From Atopsyche davidsoni (Eukaryota; Arthropoda; Insecta; Trichoptera; Hydrobiosidae): 64,000 bases of DNA. The stretch lies in assembly GCA_022113835.1 (NCBI GenBank), contig JAILWY010000009.1, positions 2,331,501 to 2,395,500 of the forward strand. The letters are read 5' to 3'. The stretch's first letter is position 1. Every line of letters starts with the position of its first letter. Under the pieces are notes generated by a model. The model had not been told where the DNA came from and did no database searches. It saw nothing but the letters and a program-made list of their open reading frames with translations. Positions 39,157 to 53,286 of the stretch are shown here, piece after piece. A program made the position numbers and the translations under genes.

Positions 39157-42100
39157 TCAAAACTTTTCCAACCTCGCTGCCCTTTTTTTTTGAAGGGTAG
39201 AGCGCCATAATAAGAGTCCGACCAGCGCTAACACAAGAATACTTGCAGTTGCAATAACAACGGTTGTGGTAGATGATCCCCATATGATATTGTCTTCTGA
39301 TGATGTATTGTCAGCTGGTTCCTCCATCTGGGGGCGATAGTTGTCGTCCAGCCAGCGAGTATCGATAATGTGACGATATACCAAAGCAGATGCACGTGCC
39401 GTACGCGTTCTTTCTGGGCTTTTGAAGTCCACTTGATACAGGCCAAAGTTTTCTCTGGAAATAATCATTTCATATAATTAATATTTCATTTGATATAAAA
39501 ATATAAATTAAATTAATATTTAGCATACTATAGTATGTACTTACGTGTATCCTCCACACCATTCAAAGTTATCCATGAGACTCCAAGAAGTAAAGGCAGT
39601 GACGTTAACGTGGTCATCGTGGATGGATTTAAGGACCTGGTCAAGGTGAGTATTGATGTAGTCTATGCGGTCATCGTCTTGAAGGCCACCTCTGCTGGAG
39701 AAGCCAACTTCTGTCAGAAGAAATTCAATGTTTTCATATTCTTTAGAGACCCACTTCAACATTGATCGTAGACCCTCTGGACGCAGCTAAAAAAGACAAA
39801 AAAATATAATGATATAATATACTTAACGATGACACGCAGTGCAGTCCATGCAAGCATTAAAACATTGGAATAAATTAAATTAAATTAAATTAAATACTAT
39901 TAAACTTGCTTCTAAAGTGCTTCCTAATTGGTCAGAGACTTGACTTTGGAAATATAAGACCAATCAGAGATTTTTCTTTTTAAATTACAACAATAATTTC
40001 ATGTGAGTTGATGACTATTACTAACACAACTCTGCAAAGAGGCAAATATTATGGTAGCTCTAATACCTTATTAAATTTAAATTAGACTAGCTACATACCC
40101 TGAGCCATTTTGAAGCGCCAGATGGCCACTCTTGTCTCTGGTAGAAGACGTGGCCAAGGTCATTCTCAAACGAAGGCATCAGCTCGGTGGGCCGTTGCAT
40201 TCCGTTGTTGGCATATACTAAGGAAGTGTAATAGTTGAGTCCAAGGAAATCAACAGTCCCGTGGATATATCGGATCTCCTCAGGAGTGAAGGTCGGTAGC
40301 CTGGATCGGGTCAGGCCCTGAATTCTACTCTGGCCAGCTACTTCCTCCCTCATTATCACCGGGTAGTCCCCGCCGCGGCCAAGAATAGGATGGATCAACC
40401 AACCGGTCTATAATAAAATTATATAAAATAAACAAATATTATTTAAGCTAGAGCTACTGTAGCTTCAACTTATTGAATTATTTTAATATTTTATTTGCTA
40501 ATTGAACTCATTTTGGGCTACTCTTCACCCATAATAGAAAACCTTTTTTTACAATGTTACTGAATTTTTTTTTTTTATACTTTCATGGTCACATTCCTCT
40601 ATAATAAAAACTTCTTGTGGTCCCTATTTATAACACTTTAAACCACCCACTTTTATAGATCTCTTATTGGAATTTTTTATTATTATTTAATTTTTTTATT
40701 CACATCCAGTACAATGTTTCAGTATATATTTTTTTAATACGAAAAAGCTTAAAAGTATATTTAAGTAAATTATAAGTGATTAAATGAAAGGTACAAAACA
40801 TGAACTGCCAAGTTGTCTCTCGTGCAATTTATGACGAAACATCAACAGAAGTTTCACATAATCTACAACCTTCAAATAGCTAGTAAAACGTGGATTTTAA
40901 AAATTGCTAAGCATATGCCGTTTGAATTGTTTAAATTGAAAAATAAAATAAAAGTAGATAATATATATAAACTGACAATAACTTGAAGCGGACCTTCACA
41001 GTCACCTTGCTTGCCTTCAAAAACGAACGCAATTAACAGATAAATTCCCTTTTATCAATCACTATAGTCGTAAAATTCAACAGAGATTGCTATCTTTATG
41101 TGTATATATTTATATTAAAATATATCGACATAATATTGGCTCATTTTATTGCAGTTTATGTCCAGATGTTAGGTCTCACTTCTATTACAATATACATGAT
41201 TTTAAATTAAATGAGTCAAAACTAGTCTCATAAGTATGAATTATAATGCATTTCATTTTGGTTTTATATTTATTTGAATGGTTTTATTAACTCAGAAGTT
41301 ATACTTGATATAGCAAATTACTCTAAGTGGTTTTTTTACATGTGCATTTATCAGGATGAGGATTGAACCAGAAAACTAAATATTTTACTACTGAGCTAAG
41401 AAATTATTATCACATTGATGAACTTACATTGAATTGTCTTGCCTTTTCTGCGATAAGAAGATCCTCCGGGGAGCTGGTCTCTTCTTCAGCCCATGGCACC
41501 ACAGCTGTCGTACCCACCCTCCCTTAAAACACACGCGTATATAGAATGAGTATTAAAGCAAACTACACGTGTATGTACAGTGTGTTTCACAAGAACGTAA
41601 CTACTGTAAAAAAATGTGTTTGGGGTTTTTTTGCAAAACAAAAGAAACAAGCAGGTAGCTCAACGTTTTGCTCCTTTCAGAAAAGCACGTTAAAAAAAAG
41701 AATGTCCTGGGCACAAGAAAACAAAGACCGCGACTGGGACAAGATAATCTTTTCTGGCGAAACTTCATTTTGGGCAACTAGTATCTCACTTCGTACTTGG
41801 TCAACTGCCGATAACAGACTGGTCGAAAGAACTGCTAAACACCCGGTAAAGGTGCATGTTTGGGGATGCTTCTCAAAACGTGGTTTTGGCAATTTAAACT
41901 TGTTTACCGGAACTTTGAATGCTGCAAGAATGAACCAAATATACCAGAAACCATTATTACCATCTGCCCGAAGACTGTTCCAAAGCCCAAGTGAATCATG
42001 GATATTGCAAGAAGATAATGACCCCAAACACCGAAGTCGCCTATGCAGAAAACAAGATAAAGGCATCGAGGTATTGGATTGGCCCTCACAATCTTGAAAA

Positions 42101-45100
42101 CTTTTGGGCGTTGATGAAGCTTAAACTTTGAGGGAAAAAAACGCTAACTGCCGCCGAGCTTACTTGCAATTTAAAGGTGAATAATATGCAGAAAAATTAG
42201 TTGAAAGTATGCCTCAAAGATGCCTGGCTTTTATGAACAACGGAGGAGACTAGACACCTTATTGATAATAAAGCATCTAAGTATGTATGAGTAACTACGT
42301 GTTTTATTATTTTCCATATGCCGGTTACGCTCTTTTATTACATACTGCAAGTACATTCCACATCTTATACTTTGTTTATATTTAGATCGAGAATACACGA
42401 GGAATGCATATTTAACAGCTCGTTAACCTTAGTTCCCCTCAATGTGATTGATTGTTTTTTTTTTTGGTGGACCTACCCCTCTGCTCTGCTTTGAAGGTCG
42501 TGTTGTAGAGGTGGTAGGCCCTGGCATGAGCCAACATGACGTAGTGTCCGCAGAGGTAGGTGGCCACTCCGTGACGCTGAAGGTCAGGCGCGAACACCAG
42601 AAAAGCTCCCGGACCGGACCCGTACCTGCCGAAGAATCCCAAAACACAGCCTGAAACAAGCTCTGGTGCTTTCTCTTAGGCGAACGCTACTTGTGAGCTG
42701 CATGTCACTGCTAATCAGAAGCAGCTTATCAATGTCGTATTTTTCAGGAAAATTTGCAATATGAAAAATAAATTATACGTGCTTTTGGATTTCAAGATTT
42801 CTGACTAAATTAAACGGTTTTCTGACTAAATTAAATCGCCGCTGGAAAAAGTTATTGTCTTTTAAATGAATTAATTTATTGTTTTAGACAGAATGTACTA
42901 CTTGTTAGAATATAATATCATTATATTTTTTGTGTTTTTCCACATTTTTATTGTGTTTTATGCTGACTTCCTATGTTGGCATTTTCAAACAAAAGCTTCT
43001 TACTGTTGAAAATATTAACATAGGAAGTAGTTTTAATTATTGATCTATAACTACTAGTATTTGCCGTACTAGTAATTAGTAGTTGAAGTAATCAAAGGTA
43101 AATATGTTCGTCTTGGTACGTCCTTGGCATTTGCCGCGTTGCACTCAGTGAAGTCTCATAAAAACCTGAATAAAAAAAAAACGTTTTCATTCCTGTGAAC
43201 CTGAGACAAAAATAATTATTTTTACAGAATTCAACAGATGAAAATCTAATTACTACACACGGAATCGAACCCAAAGCTTCATGGTCACTAATCAAGAGTA
43301 TTAACCACTGAATCTCAAGGTAATATGAGGCAAGGCAACACTAACAAAAAAAATAATATATTGAATCAAGTGAATTTTGGGAACCAGCGGAAATATTTTT
43401 TTTATTAAGAAGAGGTCTGATTAGAAGAGCGGAAACGTCTGTAACGAGTTTAGAATCACCCTGTATAGACGTATTTTTACTCACCCATAGAGACACATGT
43501 TGGAGGGTTCATTGAAGGTTGTCCACTCCTTGACGCGGTCTCCAAAGTTGGAGTAGAGCACTCGAGCGTAGTCTTCGAAGTAGTCGACAATGACGGGATT
43601 CGTCCACCCCCCGATATCTTGCATCGACTGATAAAAAATAATAAATAAAAATAAAAATAGCCTTTTAAGGCTCTATGCGCTACACGTAGCAACACAACCG
43701 ACAACCGAACGTAATTCGACAAAAGCATTAAAGACTAAACCACAATGAAGTGACGCCACTGGCTAATTGAATATTTGTGTTGCTGCGTGTGTAGGCGGCT
43801 TAAATATTCAATACAAAACAATATAATTCCTATGCTTATTAGTCATCTAGCATTCGCAGGCGACAGGTTGAATAAACACTTTCAAGATATAATAAATTGA
43901 TTCAACGCTAAAGTTAACAGAATAAAAAAAATAAAGATTAGATATATCAAGAGACGTTGTTGTTTTTTTTTTTTTTTTACAATTTAACGTTCATGAATAT
44001 ACAAACATACTGAGTACATTTTTTTTATTTAAGTAGGTGTACGCAAAGTTTAATCGTCTATTCTCGGTGGTTAATTATGTATGGACGTTTATATCACATC
44101 TCACTTGGCAGGTGGTTTTAATTACTATCGAAGGAAAACATACAAAAGACAAAGCATTATTTATCTTGTGTGTAAATGAAATACATAAATCTTTTTGAGA
44201 GCGTATGAAATCGCAGGGGCGCTCAATCTTTTATGCGAATTATTTGCATGTTAGCTGTTAATATTATAATAATAGCTAATCAACTTGAATATTAGTAAAA
44301 AAATATTTAAACTGTTTCTGCATTTTTCTATTAAACATTTTTTGCTTTCCTAATGGGTGTATTTTGAAAGAATACTACGTGAGTTATAAAGTAAATTTTC
44401 GGATTGAACTATATTGCTTTTAAGTAAATATGTTGTATTACCTACAATCAATTATTACTATGAATAAAATAATTATACTGAATGACATGTGTGTACAATA
44501 AAAAAATAAATGTGTAATAATGAAGATTTCGTACGTCCCTGCTTATTCAAAACGAAAACTTATTTGCTTTCAATTTAGTTAATTTTACATATAAACGGAG
44601 GCTATAATTTATATAAATAAATATGGATTAGGTATGTTAAGCATATCTTGCCACTAAAAAAATATATTTAAAATTAAAAATGATAAATCTGCGTATTGCA
44701 AATGCTGTTTGACGTAATTTACGTCAAATAACATTTACACATGTAAACAAATACGTCATGTACAAATTATATAAATGCTGTTTTTTCATCGATTTGAAAT
44801 GCATTAAAAAACTTTTTGTTCATTACGCGTTTTTTTTAATACACCAGTTAATGTACGGACATTGATGACGCCAATGTCAATGTAATTAATTATGAATCGA
44901 TTTTAAGTAAAAAGTTTAAGTCAATGTACATAAGTGGAAATATAAAAAATATCAGATTTAAATATGTCATGATTGATGATTTCATGTTGTTGATTTTAGA
45001 TTTTAGATCGGTATTCGATATTTTTTTCAGGAAGTTTAAGTTTTATGTGATTGGGAAGTGCGTTCAATAAGACAACTACCGACGACACAGTCGCGACTTC

Positions 45101-48100
45101 CACTAAACGCATTCCACTCTCGCTTTCACTCTTGCAGCTTTCCACCTTCAGTGAGGAGAGTCCTTTTACACCATAGGCTCCCAAACTATTTTGTCCCGTC
45201 GACCCCTTGTCGAGTTTTCCTGTTTTTCGTAGACCCCTGTCATGCTAATATTTAATTTTTATAACATTCGTCAACTTCAAAAATATTTTTGATATATGAT
45301 ATACAGGGTGCGCCATATTTTATGTCGGTATGTAAACATTGAATATCTTTGACATTTATCAACCGATTGACTTCAGAAAACATGTTTTGAAACAATAATT
45401 TAGTACAATTTTAATCGTTTTTCACACTTTACAACGCGCCGAAATAGTGACGCTGTACATTGAAAATAGTCTTTCAGTTGTGTTAATTCAACGTGCATAT
45501 CGTCGAAAATATCGTGGCCAACATGGCCAATGGGTTCCACTGTTGTAGACCCCCATTTACAGTTTATGGACCCCCAATTTATGTTTTCGCTGTCATCAAC
45601 CCCTGGGGGTCGATATTGACCACTTTGGGAACCTATATTTTACACTAATCTACCTGTAGTAGATAAAAATTAAAGAGTTTATTGAGAGGTGAATAGAACT
45701 GTTTTTTTTAACTAACCAGCACTGTCTAATATTTTTACATTTACACGAATTATTGAGAGGTGAAAATAATGATTTTTTATGGGGGATTTTTAATTCAACT
45801 GACCTGCGGAGTATCCCAGTGAAACATTGTCACCATGGGAGTGATGTTATACTTGAGCAACTCGTCGATGAGGGCGTTGTAGTATCTGAGGCCGTCCTTG
45901 CTGACTTTGGTGCCGAAGCCTTGCGGCAGGATCCTGGTCCAGGCTATGGAGAACCGGTAGAACTGGACGCCCAGCTCCACCAGCATCTCCACGTCTCTCT
46001 TGTAGTTGTGGTAAGAGTCGCAGGCCACGTCGCCGTTGCTTCTGTCTTTCATTTTGTGGCTCTGATAGTGGGTGAAGTGATCCCAGACGCTTTCCGACTT
46101 GTCTATAAAATTAAACATCCATTTTGTTGAGGGACAAGGCATTTGATTGGTGAAGATCCATTATTCTCCATTATCTTCACTTTGAGTTTATTATTTTTTT
46201 TTGCATTACTAGTTTCGACCAAATAGACTAGGTCATCATCAGATGCATAACTAAACTTGAGTTTAGTAATGCATATAAATATCCATTATTTGTAAAATGT
46301 TTCTAATACTAAATAAAAAAGCTGCATTTAGTTTTTTTTTTATTAAATAAAACTACTAACTCTTGCAGTAGATAAGTGGGTATTAAAATTCTAACTCAGT
46401 TACAGAACAACGATGGTCAAAAATATAACGACGCTTGGTCGCAATACTAGCATAACATGATTTAAACATTTATTTCTTGTAAAACTATTTTACGAAGAAG
46501 TAAAAAAAATAGTTTTTATAAAACTTTTTTTTTTTAATTTAGATGAATTTAAAAAATAAAGCGTAGTTTCGTTCGGAATGTAGAATATTTATTATAAACA
46601 GATTTATTTTTCATAATGTACACGAGAGATACAAGTAGCTTTAGGTATCTTGTTTGAGCCACAAACCTTGTAAACCAGGATATATTTTATTATTCTCTAG
46701 TAGATGTAGGTTTGTATAAATATATATAAATAAAATGTGTCTCGAACTTCAGGAGCAAAAGCTTGAGAGCTTTCTGCTCGAAGAGTTGTTTCAAGGAAAT
46801 GAAGTAACCATATCGCAAACTAATTAACAAAAAATCCACTTATGTTAAAAAGATTTATAACCTAATTAAACCATATTGAAAAAAATAAAAGAGTCTAGGT
46901 TATGGCGTTAATCCATTCTGATCAATCGCTTCCTCATCTGCGTAACTATTTAATTGACTTTTGCTTAAGATAGCACCTCAACTGTGTTTGCTTTAATTAC
47001 CTAATGTACCCTAATTAAATTTAATCAGAATCCAGGTAAAAGATTAAAGTACCAAGGTCGCTTCTGACTCGATTGAATATTCGTCGACTGAAAAAGCACT
47101 CTCCGTACTTGCCCAATTCGCCCACACGGACATGAATATCCTTTTAAGTCCTGCAAAAAAACTCCAGGTATCTATCTGTTCGTATTCAATTAAAAAATAA
47201 TTCAGGTGATATCGTATAAAAAAGAAACAGCAATCTGTTTGACTTTGAGAAAATTATCGCACTGTAATACCATAAGCATAAAATTTAAATACGGCATAAA
47301 AAATATAAACATTGCATTACCACGACAAAAAAATACGCAAAATAAAAACAGGTAAATAGATTAAATACATTTATTTTTTCGGCAGGGATTAAGATTACTG
47401 ATACATTCCAATGCAAATTAATGATCTGAAATTTAATCAGTTATGAATACAGACTATCATCGCTTTACTCAACTGATATGTTCAGCACAACGTTATTTAT
47501 ATGCTTGGATATATCTATAGATAGTAATTTAATGCACCAATATCAATGCAACCTGCCTCTTACTAAATTAATTGCTTAAATTTAATAATATTCTGTTTGA
47601 ATTTAATATGTCAAAAAAACACGCAACCACTGTACCAATAATCGGGGATGTTAAATTACTGTAAAATTTTCGACCAAAGGACATAACTTCTGATCAGATA
47701 GTTATTCTTAGTGAACTGAAAAATGTTTTCACAGCAAAAATATGAACAGAAAATACAATGAAATTGTAATTGAATCAAAATTCCAATGTGAAACAAAAAA
47801 TGTACTCAAATGATTCGGTATTGTATAACATAAGAAATAACGAAAAATATTTTATCCGATTTACAAATTGTTTCCCCACAGTTATATTTATTAATTACTG
47901 CTATAAATTTGTTTTCTGCATAATCACAAAATAATGCCTGTACATTACGGCTTAAATTGTTATCTTGTCGTAAGCAGGTATAAAATAAAATGACTGCTAC
48001 TAACCGCTGATGTTCCAGGCCCCCTCCACCTGGTACGAGGCGGTGGCGGTTCCAAACCGGAAATCTTTGGGAAATCGTCGCATGTCCAGCTTCACTGCCC

Positions 48101-51100
48101 AAGCCACACTAAAAACAATTAAAAACAACCACATAAACAAACAATAATGGTCTGACTGCGTCACAAATGAGAAAGTCTTCCACAGAATGCGCAAAGAAGA
48201 TGGTAAAAAAACAGAAGGTCTCCTATTTAGGTCATATTTTTGAAACAGTAAATATAGCATCCTACAGCTGATTGTTAAAGAAAAAAATTTTGCAAATTCC
48301 GCATCCACGCAAGCTTTCTGCTTCCAATGTCCCTTTTTCCTTGTACTGTTTCGAAAAATGTGCCCAAAATATGAGACCTTACGCTTCTTTACCATCGTCA
48401 CATTCTGTGATTTTAAGGATTCTCCTGGATTGTCATGTTTTTTTAGATCCCTGATATCATCTGATATGTAATTCGGAGAGATTAAATAGTCATTGTCTTT
48501 CATTGCCAATTTCAATCGGGACTATATCATTGATTACATAAAATAATTATAATTATTTATAATATATATCATATCGCAGTTATAATTCATTGAAATTTTT
48601 TTAATTGAAAACAAGATTTATTGTATCATAAACGTCGCGAATTGAGATAAAATAGTAATTAAAAATAAATCAGCTCTTATAAATGGCAAATATGTTCATA
48701 TATGATTTTTTTTATTTAAAGAAGGTTTTTTGCAAATCTTATTATATAACTTATTTCAGTTACTGTAAAAAAAAAAAAAAACAACACAGTATATAAAAAC
48801 GAATCCTGCATTCTACAGCTATTGTAAATATATGTATATATATATATATAATATTGTTAATGAAAAGTGCAATTAAATGCAAGTGTCGAAGCATGGCTGT
48901 GTGCAATATTAAACGGAATTCTTAGATAATGATCCGAGCTTGACATTTTTTTAATTTTATTCTACTGATACAGCAGCAATTAAAACAAACAACCGCTGAA
49001 TGGTTTTCTTGATAATAAGAGTGATCGATTATGAAAATAACTTGTTTGCAAGGAGACCACGGTCAATTGTATAAATATAAGTACGAAGCAGTCTTATGTC
49101 GTCTCCATTGGGGCAGATCCACGTTTGTTAGTTCAATAAGAGATATTATCTTATATTAATGGTTAATAATAGACTATTGACAAAAAACAATTTTTTAGGT
49201 CCAACAAACAATACGAATATATAATATGTCTCAGGAATTATTAATAATATGGTGTGTGTCTATCCTCTGATCTTCTGGGCTTACTTATTTATTTTTAAAA
49301 TTTATTGTTCAAGTTCAAATGTCACTCATTAAAATTGAATTAATTTTACATCGGTTTTAAATATATAAACTGCTTGGGGATGCTGATTGCGATTTGCAGG
49401 TAAGACAGCCATGGTGTTTATGGTAAAACGGGTGTTTGTATGGAAAAAGATCGATCGATCCAGATCAATCTATATTTGGTGATACCTTTAGTTGACTTCA
49501 GCCTAGAATCTAAAACAAAGATCGAATAGAGAATTTATAAGTATGCTCTTGATCAACTTTAATACAGGGTGATTCTAATGTTGTCAAAATCAAATGCTTT
49601 ATCATTTAAATTGCAAAATAATATCCGCATCTACTCAAAATATTATTGTGTTTATCAGTTAAAAAATAAAACGATATTTTTTTTAATACCAGGTGTGATT
49701 TTAAGTCCTGTTCATATTTGATTTATTACGGATAGTAAAGATATTATATTATAGTATTTATCTCTTTAGGTTTTATAATAAGTACTTAAGTAAATAATAG
49801 GTAATACTGGTCACTCTAGTTTAGTACTTTTGAATTTAATTGATATGTTCGAGTGATTGATTACATACCTGTTATATATTTTGTTTAATAATCATTATAA
49901 ATTGATTTTGCAATTAGATTATGAGCATGACACCAAAGCAAAATGAATACCAGAGCAATATTTTGATATCATATTTAATCAAAAACTTTGCAAGTAAAAG
50001 CAATTATTTCTATCTACTCAATACTTATTTTAAGAATGGCTAGAATGATTTTGCACATAATGAAGGCTTTTTAGAATAACAATCATTAACAATGTTAGAT
50101 ATAATATTATGCACTGTGGGCGTTTGTGCTAATTTAATAATATATTTTTAAATACTTACACCTGATAATTTTTTTATCATAAGTCAATAGAAAGATTAAA
50201 AATAGTTCTACGTTTAGAATTTTTTGCTTTCAAGTAGAATATGTTATATTTAATTAAATTATAAAAAAGCAACAAAAAATAAAATTGACAAATAAAATAT
50301 TAAATTTATATGTGACACCTCGTGATGCGTATTTATTTTAAAAAATAACTTTTTTTTAAAAATATATTATATAGCTTCTTTTTTATGTTTCATTGAGATC
50401 TTAAAAGTTCAACTAAATTTGAAGTTTTTTTAACCTCATATTATTTTTACCAATTTACCATAACCTGTAGATATTTTTTATTCGAAATAAACATGAAAAT
50501 ATTTCTGTATGTGTTTTAATTTTTAATTCTGAAATGTCCCTTGTCAAATGGTTTATTTTCTTGGATCTGCAATAATTAATTTTACTATTTCGGCTGCACT
50601 ATCAAAGATGAATAGAAACGTCGAATCAATAATATAAACTTAACGCAAACAATCAACCATAAAGTTGTTTAATAAATATTAACAATTAAAAGAAAAATAA
50701 TAATGAACGCTCTTCGAATAACACAAAAACTTTAAAAAAATACATACCATACTTTTAACATTTTAAATTTTATTTTTATTAGCTTTTATTTTTTTTGTGT
50801 TTCTTGCATTACTAGGTATATTTTTGATATACACTGTTTAAATAACTCATTCAAGACTTTCAAACCAGTTTAATTGGCCTATAAATTACCTGTTATTGTA
50901 TACTATTTGCTTCTATCTAGTAACCCAAGCACCTTAGAGTTTTAAAAACAAACAATCACTTGACCAATTTACAAAAGGTTCACGTATAAAATAATATAAA
51001 ATATATATGTACATTGTACTCTGTTCCTTTCCATAGTTTTCAGTGAAACTATTAGTAAATATATATTACATAAAAATAATAAAATTTGTCTTTTTAATTA

Positions 51101-53242
51101 GTTGAAAACAACATTATTCATAATAACCAAAATTATCCAAATACACTTAGTTTGATACATTTTGAAGCTATTTATTTGTATGTGTATAACTGAAATTTCA
51201 TTAGTTACAAAACGAAATACATAAAACTAAATATTTATAAAAGAAATAAAAATACAATATTTTGTATTTTTGATTTTCACGATATGAAATTCACTTATTT
51301 ATTTACAAAAGGCTTCTTTGGCGAAATCTTCTAAAATGAGCAGTAAAACGGTATATTTGATTTGCAGTGGTTAAGAGTATAATTCATTCAAGTTTAAATA
51401 AATATACTATAAAAATAAATTGCTTTAAATTTATAATGAGCCTATTTTCTCATTAGTACGTAAAACAGGATACGTCATATAAGAGGGCGAGTGGAGAGAC
51501 AAGTAGCTGATTTAATATGCGAGATGGAAAAAGATATGACGACTATGAGAAACGTGGATTGGGTTTGTCCCTATTACCGTAAGTCACTCGTTGTTACTAA
51601 TAAACAATATTAAACCAAACGTCTACAAGGATTAAAACACTTCTACAAAACTTTCTCAGTTTTAAATAACAGGATAACAAACAAGTAAATAATAAAATCT
51701 GCAAATCTACATACACTACATTTATTTATAAGTCGAGTGTGAAATTTTCAACTGAAATGTATTTATTGGTCGACAATTGTTTTTGACTCTTGGCTTTTTG
51801 GTAGTACGCAAGTTAATATCACCTCTTTAAATTGTTAAAGCCTGGGTTAATTGGGTAAAAATATTCATTGATCTATCGGCCATCGTTGGTGGCCACTTAC
51901 GAGTCTACGAATTCTCAACAAGAGACGAATTTGAAACTAGACTGCAAAACAAATTTATAGTTATAGTTGGATCGCATGTTTGTAAACGATTCTTGATATC
52001 TCATTAGACTTTACGAAAAAGATTAAAGTCTTAATTAAGATGAAGTTCAGGTGGAATTTGATAACACTGTGTAAAAGGTGTTTATAAATTCAGCACATTA
52101 CATTAAAATTTATTAAATGTACATGGAGTTAGAAGCGAAGAAAAAAATCATTTTTATTAAAAAATGAAAATGAAATATAAGTGAAAAATAACTCAAAAAC
52201 AACGACCTTGCAAAAAATCATGGATTGGACATGAACCAATGACACAAATAAGAGATCGTATTTTCAGGAATGTCAATTGAAGCTCACTGCAGCTGATTGT
52301 CCAGGAAACAATCCAAGGAAAAAGGGGCATTGGAAGAAGAAAGTTAACGTGGATTCGGAATTTTCCCAGTAGCTGGAAGTCGGGAGCAAAGGAAAAAGAT
52401 TTGACCAACCTACCCCGAGAAGAGGCACTTGAAGTAGTTACTATGTGGGATAATAAAAAAAACGCCTTGTAGGCACATACTACATGTTCAATCTTGAATA
52501 TACATAGTTTTTATTAGTTTTATTAATTCTTGCACGATTAAAATTATGATAAACATCTGAACAGATAGTCGTATACATCAAAAAAACAAATAAAAAGTGG
52601 GTAGATATCTCGCGGATGCTTAGCGTATTTACTGCGTGGTAAGTACTCAAGATTAAATAAGATACAAGAGTTGACTTTTTGCCTGCTATTATTGTTTTTA
52701 TACTTAAGTTAAAGTAAGCAATACTAGTTTATGACTCGCATAACAAAAACATGAAACGACGAAAACCAAACATGTTTATTAATTCAATTACAAACATGTC
52801 GGTTAAAAAATATTCGGATTTGTTAAAAGTTAGACACAACACTTCTTATAAGCGTCATATGTTTTTTAATCTTTGAGGTTGACTTTAATACGAAAAATAT
52901 TTAGTATTTAAGAGGGTATAAAAAGTAATTTTATTAGAATCCCAAGTCTTTTTTTAAATTGTAATTAAAAATTAAACATTAATGGGCCTGATAAGACTAT
53001 CATATTTAAAGAGTATTATATCAAAAATAAACAAAAAAAGCAAGTAGGAAATGTATTTAATTTACTTATATCTATTGATTTCTTCTATACAAGATAAAAT
53101 ATTTACATAAGCTGTAAATATAATGTGGCAAGATAAACTTGACTTTTTTTTCTACGGTTTGTTCGTGTATATATTACAAGAATAAATTAATATATATTTT
53201 ACATTTTGAATGAAAACAAAATATAGACTGCCATAATGTCTA

Positions 53243-53286
<44 letters not shown>

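Noticed and set aside
42626..42642. Longer 5' end for GH1 exon 42625-42477 (acceptor after 'gtttcag')
   Set aside because: That acceptor would shift phase or insert extra residues. The 'cggcag' acceptor gives CLYGYGSG, which matches the family and the partner gene.
45753..46130. 125-codon plus-strand ORF
   Set aside because: It is the antisense shadow of GH1 exon 46102-45804, whose minus-strand frame has clear family motifs.
53246..53281. TA run as a promoter or origin
   Set aside because: Simple (TA)n microsatellite within an intron.
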